Assembly: GCA_002430545.1 (NCBI GenBank)
Contig: DJCM01000029.1
Span: 5,768-11,396 of the forward strand
Length of the DNA stretch: 5,629 nucleotides
Source: Flavobacteriaceae bacterium UBA5950
GTDB taxonomy: Bacteria; Bacteroidota; Bacteroidia; Flavobacteriales; Flavobacteriaceae
Direction of reading: 5' to 3'
Both the position numbers and the translations under genes were made by a program. The notes under the pieces were generated by a model, which worked only from the letters and a program-made list of their open reading frames with translations, made no database searches and was not told the DNA's origin. Shown piece by piece: positions 1 to 5,629 of the stretch; positions within the stretch are counted from its first letter, which is position 1, and each line of letters opens with the position of its first letter.

Positions 1-117
1 CCTCAGCAGGTGTTTCCTCAGCAGGCGTTTCTTCAGCAGTTTCAGTTTCTTCAGCTGGTGCTTCTTCTTTTTGTTCTTCTGATGCAGGGGTTGCTTCCTC
101 AGCAGGCGTTTCTTCAG
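1..117. repeat. 15-base in-frame repeats encoding the TPAEE tail of S16
   Basis: A 15-base unit occurs in tandem at 1-15 and 16-30, differing at one base (cctcagcaggtgttt and cctcagcaggcgttt). A degenerate copy follows from 31. The stretch 16-36 (21 bases) recurs exactly at 97-117. Read on the minus strand, the unit encodes the pentad E-T-P-A-E, seen at residues 186-192 and 213-223 of S16. The unit length is a multiple of three, so gain or loss of copies would keep the reading frame. The array may extend past the left edge. Confidence 0.8.
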
Positions 118-670
118 TAAGTGGTTCAGAAGTTTCAGCTTCTTGTACCTCTTGCGCTGGAGCATCATCAGTTTGGGCATTCTCGTTTTCAGCAGCAGCT
201 TCTTCTTCTTGCGCTTTTGCTTGCGCAGCAGCAGCTTCTTTACGCTTGATACTGACTTCTTTTTCTGCAGCAATTGCAGCAGCACGTGCCTTCTCAGCGT
301 CGGCGTCAATTTTTTTCTTCAGCACTTCGTTTTTACCTTCTTTTTCATTGACCCACGCTTCAAACTTGGCATTCACATCGTCTTTCGTTAGGGCACCTTT
401 ATTTAGACCATTGATCAGGTGGTTTTTGAGCATTGCACCTTGTTCGGATAGCAAATTGCGAGCAGTGTGAGAAGGTTGCGCACCTTTTTGGAGCCAATCC
501 ACAGCACGATCCAGATTGAGCTCAACAGAGGCTGGCAGTGTGTTTGGATTGTATAGTCCTAGTTTTTCGAGATATCGACCGTCTCTTTTAGTGCGAGAGT
601 CCGCTGCGACGATCCAATAGATGGGTTTTCCTTTTTTTCCGTGTCTTTGTAAACGAATACGTACTGGCAT
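1..670 (-). CDS. rpsP: 30S ribosomal protein S16 with long acidic C-terminal tail (3' end outside window)
   Basis: Reading the minus strand from the ATG at 670-668 gives 223 codons without a stop, so the gene runs off the left edge. Residues 1 to about 80 are a typical S16 core: it starts MPVRIRLQRHGKKGKPIYWI and continues with VAADSRTKRDGRYLEKLGLY and a DRAVDWLQKGAQPS segment. S16 is a primary-type protein of the 30S body needed for small-subunit assembly. Most S16 proteins are about 80-90 residues. This one is at least 223. Residues 80-110 form an extra segment, 110-160 are Lys/Glu/Ala-rich and probably helical, and 165-223 are acidic, Pro/Thr/Ala/Glu-rich and probably disordered, with TPAEE repeats. 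A long S16 tail is, to my knowledge, seen in other Bacteroidota; the tail's role is unknown. There is no Shine-Dalgarno sequence before the ATG, but the start fits the conserved S16 N-terminus exactly. A promoter lies at 717-747. In many bacteria rimM follows rpsP; here that would be beyond the left edge. Confidence 0.95.
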   Translation of the reverse strand, partial: MPVRIRLQRHGKKGKPIYWIVAADSRTKRDGRYLEKLGLYNPNTLPASVELNLDRAVDWLQKGAQPSHTARNLLSEQGAMLKNHLINGLNKGALTKDDVNAKFEAWVNEKEGKNEVLKKKIDADAEKARAAAIAAEKEVSIKRKEAAAAQAKAQEEEAAAENENAQTDDAPAQEVQEAETSEPLTEETPAEEATPASEEQKEEAPAEETETAEETPAEETPAE

Positions 671-685
671 ATCATATTAATTTGT

Positions 686-700
686 GAGGTCCTAAACCTC
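686..700 (-). other. Small hairpin in the rpsP leader
   Basis: The minus strand reads GAGGT-TTAGG-ACCTC, a 5-bp stem with a 5-base loop, between the predicted rpsP transcription start (about 711) and the ATG at 670. It ends 15 bases before the start codon. It could be a weak structure in the leader RNA, perhaps stabilising it or affecting ribosome access. A 5-bp stem is short enough to arise by chance, and no known leader family is recognised. Confidence 0.3.
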
Positions 701-716
701 TGTTATTAATGAGGGG

Positions 717-747
717 CAAATGTACATTTTTTTTAGAAATCCACAAA
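717..747 (-). promoter_or_regulatory. Bacteroidota-type promoter for rpsP
   Basis: On the minus strand, TTTG at 747-744 is followed by exactly 19 bases and then TACATTTG at 724-717. This matches the Bacteroidota primary sigma consensus (-33 TTTG or TTG, -7 TAnnTTTG) at every fixed position. The spacer is A-rich next to the -7 box. Transcription would start near 711, giving a leader of about 41 bases before the rpsP ATG. Confidence 0.85.
718..729. promoter_or_regulatory. 12-base perfect palindrome over the rpsP -7 box
   Basis: AAATGTACATTT is its own reverse complement. Its left half belongs to the rpsP -7 box (minus strand). Its right half forms TACATTTT on the plus strand at 723-730, one base short of a -7 box pointing toward dnaE. 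No -33 TTTG or TTG lies at the right distance for the plus strand, so a second promoter here is weakly supported. A dimeric regulator site is also possible. The symmetry itself is certain; the function is inference. Confidence 0.35.
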
Positions 748-823
748 CGTTAATAACTTCTACTTTTTCTATGGTGTTTTGGAGGCTGAGTTATTTATTT
801 TTATCCAGCTTTAAGGGATATAG

Positions 824-3800
824 ATGTATTTGATTTTTGACACTGAGACAACGGGATTACCTGCCAACTGGGATGCCCCTCTTTCAGACAGTGACAATTG
901 GCCACGTTGTGTTCAAATTGCATGGCAATTGCATGCATCGGACGGGCGTATGATTTCCCATGACGACTTTATTGTTATACCTGATGGTTTTGATATCCCT
1001 TTTGAGTCTGAAAAGTATCATGGGATCTCCACAGATCTCGCCACTAGAGATGGGGTTGCTATTCAACAGGTGGTTGAATCGTTTGTTGAAGTTGTTGATA
1101 AGGCTGAATTTTTGGTTGGACACAATCTAAAATTTGACCTCAACATCATGGGTGCTGAGTTGTTGCGGTTGGGAAAAGAGAACATTCTCACGACAAAATC
1201 GATTTTAGATACATGTACTGAAGACACTGCTGCCATGTGTCAGCTCCCAGGTGGTAGAGGAGGGAAATTTAAGTTGCCAACCCTCAATGAGTTATATGCT
1301 TTTTTGTTCAATGATATTTTCGATGAGGCACATAATGCGACTGCAGATGTAGAAGCCACCACAAGAGCTTTTCTCGAATTGATTCGGCAAAATAAATTTA
1401 CTCTCAATGAGTTGCAACAGTCCACGCAAGATATCCAGAAGACCTATACTGACGTTGTTCCATTTGTTGGGCTAGAACACCGAAACCTTCATAAAGAAAC
1501 TGCAGCACTACAGTCACCACAGAAGCCAGAAACCAAGTCAGACGAATCTAAGGTTGAAACTCTTCCGTTTTGCCACTTACATACTCACACACAGTTTTCG
1601 GTGCTTCAGTCAACTATTTCTGTCCAAAAACTTGTTGAAGAAGCAGTAGCGATGAACATGCCAGCAGTTGCAATCACAGACATTGGCAACTTGATGGGGG
1701 CTTTTCATTTTGTGAAAGCAGTCAGTCAACACAATAAATCTATCGAAGATGGTGAGGGAAAGCCAATCAAACCAATTATTGGCATTACGCTCAATGTCTG
1801 TAAAAATCATCTTGACCGCTCACACAGGGATGATGGGCATCAAATTGTATTGATTGCAAAAAACAAAAAAGGCTATCACAACCTTGCAAAACTGACATCC
1901 ATTGCCCACACCAAAGGGTTTTATTACGTGCCTCGTGTCGATCGAGATATAATTCTCAATTACAAAGACGATTTGATGGTTTTGACAGGGAATCTTTATG
2001 GGGAGGTGCCCTATAAAGTACTCAACGTTGGTGCACAACAGGCAGAAGAATCTTTGCTTTGGTGGAAAGAGCATTTTGGATCTAATTTATATATCGAGCT
2101 TATGCGTCACAACCAGGAGGATGAGACACGAGTCAATACGACCTTGGTTGAAATGGCGAAAAAGCACAATGTTAAAATAATAGCGACCAACAGTTGCTAT
2201 TATTTGAAAAAAGAGGAAGCCAATGCGCATGATATTTTGTTGTGTGTTAAAGAAGGAGAAAAGCAGTCAACACCCATTGGAAGAGGTCGAGGTTATCGCT
2301 ATGGACTTCCAAATCAGGAGTACTATTTTAAGTCCCCTCAACAGATGAGCGAACTGTTTTCAGACCTACCAGAGGCGATTCACAATATTCAAGAAATCAT
2401 CGAAAAAGTAGAGCCCATTGTTTTGGCGCGTGAAGTACTTCTCCCAAAGTTTGACATCCCTGATGAATTTATCTTAGCTGAGGATCAAAAAGATGGTGGT
2501 AAAAGGGGAGAGAACAAATACTTAAAGCATCTGACCCAACAAGGTGCAAAGTCTCGTTATGGAGAGATTTCAAAAGAGATTCAGGAAAGAATTGATTTTG
2601 AATTAAGCGTCATTGAAAACACAGGATACCCTGGATATTTTTTGATTGTCCAAGATTTGATTGCAGCAGCTCGTTCATTAGATGTTTCAGTGGGGCCTGG
2701 GCGTGGTTCTGCAGCAGGCTCGGTGGTTGCTTATTGTTTACAAATCACAAACATAGACCCCATTGAGCACGATTTGCTTTTTGAGCGTTTTTTGAACCCT
2801 GATCGTGTAAGTATGCCAGATATCGACATCGATTTTGACGACGAGGGTCGATCAAAAGTGATGGACTATGTGATCGAAAAATATGGGTCAAATCAGGTCG
2901 CTCAAATTGTGACCTATGGTACAATGGCAGCAAAGTCATCTGTTCGTGATACTGCTCGTGTGTTAGACTTACCTCTGGCCGATGCTGATCGCCTTGCCAA
3001 GCTGATCCCCAATGTTAAACTCAACTCCATTTTTACGAAAGAAAATACCTCTTTGAAAGAAGAACTTCGGTCGGATGAATTTCAACGAGTCGAGCAATTG
3101 AAAGACATTGCAAATGGAGATGACTTGGAGGCAGAAACATTGAATCAGGCAAAAATTTTGGAAGGTTCTTTGCGCAATACTGGCACCCATGCTTGTGGGG
3201 TGATTATCACCCCTGAAGACATCAGCAATTTGGTGCCTGTCGCCACTGCAAAGGATTCGGATTTGGTTGTGACGCAGTATGACAATTCAGTTGTGGAAAG
3301 TGCGGGTCTATTGAAAATGGACTTTTTAGGTCTCAAAACACTCACACTGATTAAAGACACTGTAAAGTTGATCAAGTATCGGCACAATGTGAGTCTCAAT
3401 CCAGATGATTTTCCTTTGGATGATGAGCCTACATACAGCTTGTTTCAGCGTGGAGAAACCGTTGGAATTTTTCAGTATGAAAGTGTAGGCATGCAACGCT
3501 ATTTGCGAGAGCTTAAACCAAACAAATTTGAAGATCTCATTGCCATGAATGCGTTGTATCGCCCAGGGCCTTTGGAGTATATCCCAAGTTTTATTCGTCG
3601 AAAAAATGGGGAAGAAAAAATCCAATATGATCTACCAGAAATGCAGCATCATTTGGAGCAAACCTATGGCATCACTGTCTATCAAGAACAGGTGATGTTA
3701 TTATCACAGGATTTGGCTGGTTTCACCAAGGGTGAGGCAGACGTATTGAGAAAAGCCATGGGGAAAAAGATATTCTCATTGCTCGAAAAACTTAAACCAA

Positions 3801-5134
3801 AATTTATCAATGGCGGCAAAGAGAGGGGCCATGATGCAGAAATTCTGGAGAAAATATGGAAGGATTGGGAAGCCTTTGCCTCTTATGCTTTTAACAAATC
3901 ACACTCTACATGCTATGCTTGGATTGCCTACCAAACGGCATACCTGAAGGCGAATTATCCAGCAGAATATATGGCAGCTGTGCTCTCCAACAACATGAAC
4001 GACATCAAGCAAGTGAGCTTTTTTATGGAAGAGTGCAGACGCATGGGCGTTCCAGTTTTGGGTCCTGACGTCAATGAATCTTTTTACAAGTTTACAGTGA
4101 ATAACGACAATGCCATTCGATTTGGAATGGGAGCCATTAAGGGCGTAGGTCGTGGGGCAGTTGACAGTATAGTTGAGGGCAGAAACGAGAAGTCATATCA
4201 TTCACTTTTCGACATGGTGAAGCGTGTGGATTTACGTGCTGTCAACAAGAAAACATTTGAGGGATTGGTCCTTGCAGGAGGTCTAGACTCCTTGAGCGAC
4301 GACCACCGAGCGAAATACTTTCAGGACAAAGGGGATGGGGTTTCTTTTTTGGAAAAAGTACTTCGCTATGGGGCCAATTATCAGAAGCATCAAAACTCAT
4401 CTCAAGTCAGCATGTTTGGAGACGAAAATGGTTTGTCTTTAAGCGAGCCAGAAATGCCAGATTGTGAACCATGGGGAAAACTACACGAATTGAAACAAGA
4501 AAAAGAGGTGGTTGGGATTTACCTTTCAGGGCATCCGCTAGATGATTTTTCACATAGTTTCACTCATTTTTGCAATGCACGCGTTGGCTTGTTTAATGAA
4601 CTGACCCCATTGGTGAATAAGGAATTGACATTTGGGGGTATTATTGGGGAGGTCGATCATCGGGTATCCAAAAACGGAAAGGGATGGGCAATCTTTCAAT
4701 TGGAGGACTTTGAAGATACCTTTAGCTTTCGAATTTTTGGAGAAGAGTATTTAAAATTTCGCCATCATTTGGTGGAAAACAATTTCGTTCATGTCAAGGC
4801 CTTTGTACGACCTGGTTGGATGAATCAGGAAACAGGAAAGACAGGTGATCCACGTGTTCAATTTATCGATTTTCGACAGTTGCAGGATACCATAATTACC
4901 TATGCAAAAAAACTCACTTTAAAAATCAATATCAATCAGTTTGAAAAGGAAAAGTTGTCTAATTTGAGCAAAACCATCAAAGCCCACAAGGGAGATCACA
5001 AACTCGATATTGCATTTTATGAATTGAATGAACAAATCAAACTCGTCATGCACAGCCGAAAGAAGAAAATAAACATCAGTAAGGAGTTGTTGGAAGATTT
5101 AGACGAACAGCAAATTCATTTTAAGCTGAATTAG
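824..5134 (+). CDS. dnaE: DNA polymerase III alpha subunit with N-terminal DnaQ-type exonuclease domain
   Basis: This 1436-residue protein is the replicative polymerase catalytic subunit. Residues 1-190 are a DEDDh 3'-5' exonuclease: Exo I DTETTG (D6, E8), Exo II HNLKFD (D105), Exo III HNATADVEAT (H170, D175). A Lys/Glu/Ser-rich linker (about 191-247) leads to a PHP domain (about 248-470) starting CHLHTHTQFS. The C-family polymerase core follows: GPGRGSAAGS at 624-633, PDIDIDF with catalytic Asp 668 and 670, and the third Asp, D833, in KMDFLGLKTL. The conserved LYRPGPLEYIPSFI (911-924) and AFNKSHSTCYAWIAYQTAYL (1022-1041) are intact. A helix-hairpin-helix region lies near 1100-1160, a beta-clamp-binding motif QVSMF at 1194-1198, an OB-fold at about 1268-1330, and a short C-terminal domain after it. 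E. coli DnaE is about 1160 residues and has a separate proofreader (DnaQ); the extra length here is mostly the exonuclease. Most PHP metal ligands are replaced. An in-frame TAG directly precedes the ATG, which fixes the start; AAGGGA upstream is at best a weak ribosome binding site. It is divergent from rpsP; trxA follows after 91 bases. Confidence 0.97.
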   Translation: MYLIFDTETTGLPANWDAPLSDSDNWPRCVQIAWQLHASDGRMISHDDFIVIPDGFDIPFESEKYHGISTDLATRDGVAIQQVVESFVEVVDKAEFLVGHNLKFDLNIMGAELLRLGKENILTTKSILDTCTEDTAAMCQLPGGRGGKFKLPTLNELYAFLFNDIFDEAHNATADVEATTRAFLELIRQNKFTLNELQQSTQDIQKTYTDVVPFVGLEHRNLHKETAALQSPQKPETKSDESKVETLPFCHLHTHTQFSVLQSTISVQKLVEEAVAMNMPAVAITDIGNLMGAFHFVKAVSQHNKSIEDGEGKPIKPIIGITLNVCKNHLDRSHRDDGHQIVLIAKNKKGYHNLAKLTSIAHTKGFYYVPRVDRDIILNYKDDLMVLTGNLYGEVPYKVLNVGAQQAEESLLWWKEHFGSNLYIELMRHNQEDETRVNTTLVEMAKKHNVKIIATNSCYYLKKEEANAHDILLCVKEGEKQSTPIGRGRGYRYGLPNQEYYFKSPQQMSELFSDLPEAIHNIQEIIEKVEPIVLAREVLLPKFDIPDEFILAEDQKDGGKRGENKYLKHLTQQGAKSRYGEISKEIQERIDFELSVIENTGYPGYFLIVQDLIAAARSLDVSVGPGRGSAAGSVVAYCLQITNIDPIEHDLLFERFLNPDRVSMPDIDIDFDDEGRSKVMDYVIEKYGSNQVAQIVTYGTMAAKSSVRDTARVLDLPLADADRLAKLIPNVKLNSIFTKENTSLKEELRSDEFQRVEQLKDIANGDDLEAETLNQAKILEGSLRNTGTHACGVIITPEDISNLVPVATAKDSDLVVTQYDNSVVESAGLLKMDFLGLKTLTLIKDTVKLIKYRHNVSLNPDDFPLDDEPTYSLFQRGETVGIFQYESVGMQRYLRELKPNKFEDLIAMNALYRPGPLEYIPSFIRRKNGEEKIQYDLPEMQHHLEQTYGITVYQEQVMLLSQDLAGFTKGEADVLRKAMGKKIFSLLEKLKPKFINGGKERGHDAEILEKIWKDWEAFASYAFNKSHSTCYAWIAYQTAYLKANYPAEYMAAVLSNNMNDIKQVSFFMEECRRMGVPVLGPDVNESFYKFTVNNDNAIRFGMGAIKGVGRGAVDSIVEGRNEKSYHSLFDMVKRVDLRAVNKKTFEGLVLAGGLDSLSDDHRAKYFQDKGDGVSFLEKVLRYGANYQKHQNSSQVSMFGDENGLSLSEPEMPDCEPWGKLHELKQEKEVVGIYLSGHPLDDFSHSFTHFCNARVGLFNELTPLVNKELTFGGIIGEVDHRVSKNGKGWAIFQLEDFEDTFSFRIFGEEYLKFRHHLVENNFVHVKAFVRPGWMNQETGKTGDPRVQFIDFRQLQDTIITYAKKLTLKININQFEKEKLSNLSKTIKAHKGDHKLDIAFYELNEQIKLVMHSRKKKINISKELLEDLDEQQIHFKLN

Positions 5135-5168
5135 TGATTTTACGAAAAATGGGGTAGGGAAAATCACT
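5133..5168 (+). terminator. Inverted repeat after dnaE, possible terminator
   Basis: AGTGATTTT at 5133-5141 pairs perfectly with AAAATCACT at 5160-5168, giving a 9-bp stem around an 18-base loop. It begins inside the dnaE stop codon. The following bases (tatttgtgag) are only modestly T-rich, and the stem is AT-rich with a large loop, so it is a poor match to a classic intrinsic terminator. It separates dnaE from the trxA promoter, which fits a boundary element. An operator for trxA is an alternative. Confidence 0.45.
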
Positions 5169-5178
5169 TATTTGTGAG

Positions 5179-5207
5179 TTGAAAAAGATTTTAAAACAGT
5201 ATTTTTG
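5179..5207 (+). promoter_or_regulatory. Bacteroidota-type promoter for trxA
   Basis: TTG at 5179-5181 is followed by 18 bases and then TATTTTTG at 5200-5207, a full match to the -7 consensus TAnnTTTG. Transcription would start near 5213, leaving a very short A-rich leader (about 13 bases, AT only from 5212) before the trxA ATG at 5226. The -33 element has only the three core bases (gTTG rather than TTTG). Confidence 0.75.
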
Positions 5208-5225
5208 TGGCATAAAAAAATAAAA

Positions 5226-5543
5226 ATGGCTTTAGAAATAACAGATGCAACTTTTGATTCGGTAGTATTGCAGTCAGACAAACCTGTATTGGTTGATTTT
5301 TGGGCAGCATGGTGTGGTCCTTGCCGCATGGTAGGACCGATCATTGATGAGTTGAGCAACGAATATGATGGCAAAGCAGTTGTTGGCAAGGTAGATGTTG
5401 ATAACAACCAAGAGTTTGCTGCAAAATACGGCGTTCGCAACATCCCCACAGTGCTGTTGTTTAAAAATGGAGAACTCGTTGATCGAAAAGTAGGTGTATC
5501 TCCGAAACAAGTATATGCAGATGCCATTGAGGGTGCATTGTAG
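5226..5543 (+). CDS. trxA: Thioredoxin
   Basis: This is a complete 105-residue thioredoxin, the usual length for the family. It reduces disulfides in cytoplasmic target proteins and is recharged by thioredoxin reductase. The active site WCGPC places the redox cysteines at 30 and 33 within VLVDFWAAWCGPCRMVGPII. D24 matches the buried Asp that tunes the active-site cysteine, and IPT with P74 is the conserved cis-proline. The late KNGELVDRKVG strand region is also typical. The start chosen is ATG 5226 (MALEITDATF). A longer frame from TTG 5205 adds seven residues, but that TTG lies within the -7 promoter box, so it would not be transcribed from this promoter. No signal peptide is visible, so it acts in the cytoplasm. 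There is no Shine-Dalgarno sequence, only an A-rich leader. It lies 91 bases after dnaE on the same strand but has its own promoter. Confidence 0.96.
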   Translation: MALEITDATFDSVVLQSDKPVLVDFWAAWCGPCRMVGPIIDELSNEYDGKAVVGKVDVDNNQEFAAKYGVRNIPTVLLFKNGELVDRKVGVSPKQVYADAIEGAL

Positions 5544-5561
5544 GATACTTTGGTAAGAGTG

Positions 5562-5592
5562 TTTGTGTAACGAAAAATGTGATGTATATTTG
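5562..5592 (+). promoter_or_regulatory. Bacteroidota-type promoter for the tRNA gene
   Basis: TTTG at 5562-5565, a spacer of exactly 19 bases, and TATATTTG at 5585-5592 match the consensus at every fixed position. Transcription would begin near 5598, about 9 bases before the mature tRNA 5' end, so RNase P would remove only a short leader. It starts 18 bases after the trxA stop, and I see no terminator hairpin between trxA and this promoter. Confidence 0.85.
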
Positions 5593-5606
5593 CAGCCGCA
5601 CTTCCC

Positions 5607-5629
5607 GGTCTGGTAGTTCAGTTGGTTAG
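5607..5629 (+). tRNA. 5' end of a tRNA, probably tRNA-Asp (cut by window edge)
   Basis: The last 23 bases have tRNA form: a 7-base acceptor strand GGTCTGG, T at position 8, A at position 9, then GTTCAGTTGGTTAG with the D-stem start, A14, G18-G19 and A21. The sequence resembles what I remember of tRNA-Asp from Bacteroidota, but the anticodon lies beyond the edge, so the amino acid is a judgement from the 5' half only. The promoter directly upstream supports a real gene, possibly the first of a tRNA cluster. Confidence 0.85.

Noticed and set aside
1..117. CRISPR-like or mobile repeat array
   Set aside because: The repeats are in frame within the rpsP tail, have no spacers, and encode a simple peptide repeat.
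143..470. Plus-strand open frames (82 and 74 residues) at 143-391 and 246-470
   Set aside because: They lie antisense to rpsP, whose product is recognisable. Their Ser/Phe-rich translations are what the reverse of Glu/Ala/Lys codons gives.
781..785. GGAGG as a Shine-Dalgarno sequence for dnaE
   Set aside because: It is 38 bases before the ATG, no start codon lies at a suitable distance after it, and an in-frame stop directly precedes the dnaE ATG.
884..3625. Several minus-strand open frames of 61-99 residues inside dnaE, and one plus-strand frame at 1998-2180
   Set aside because: All overlap well-conserved DnaE coding sequence, and none shows a recognisable domain or start region.
824..5134. 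Calling the polymerase PolC because it contains an exonuclease
   Set aside because: In PolC the exonuclease interrupts the PHP domain. Here it precedes an uninterrupted PHP domain, and the polymerase core and C-terminal order (HhH, clamp motif, OB-fold) are those of DnaE.
5168..5527. Minus-strand open frame of 119 residues opposite trxA
   Set aside because: It is antisense to a complete thioredoxin with all conserved residues, and the translation is Ser/Thr-rich with no family features.
5544..5561. A terminator between trxA and the tRNA promoter
   Set aside because: No inverted repeat with a T tract is visible in this short gap.

Overview
The window looks like chromosomal core sequence from a member of the Bacteroidota, most likely a flavobacterium-like lineage. 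Four things point that way. Three promoters match the Bacteroidota sigma consensus (TTTG or TTG, about 19 bases, TAnnTTTG). Strong Shine-Dalgarno sequences are missing before the genes. Ribosomal protein S16 has a long Ala/Glu/Lys-rich tail. DNA polymerase III alpha is about 1430 residues and begins with its own exonuclease domain. The genus cannot be named from the sequence alone.

Layout: bases 1-670 hold the 5' part of rpsP (30S protein S16) on the minus strand, running off the left edge. Bases 671-823 are a divergent intergenic region with the rpsP promoter, a 12-base palindrome at its -7 box and a small leader hairpin. Bases 824-5134 on the plus strand are one large gene, dnaE, encoding an exonuclease-PHP-polymerase alpha subunit. 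Bases 5135-5225 hold an inverted repeat and a promoter. Bases 5226-5543 are trxA (thioredoxin). A near-perfect promoter then precedes the first 23 bases of a tRNA, probably tRNA-Asp, cut by the right edge.

The genes are housekeeping: translation (S16, tRNA), chromosome replication (DnaE) and thiol-disulfide exchange (thioredoxin). rpsP, trxA and the tRNA each have their own promoter, so this is a set of adjacent units rather than one operon. No convincing dnaE promoter was found.

I see no mobile element, CRISPR array, defence island or clearly new system. The most interesting signal is inside DnaE. The fused DnaQ-type exonuclease keeps all its catalytic residues, while the PHP domain has lost most of the metal-binding positions expected in a nuclease-active PHP domain. 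This suggests proofreading moved from PHP to the fused domain.
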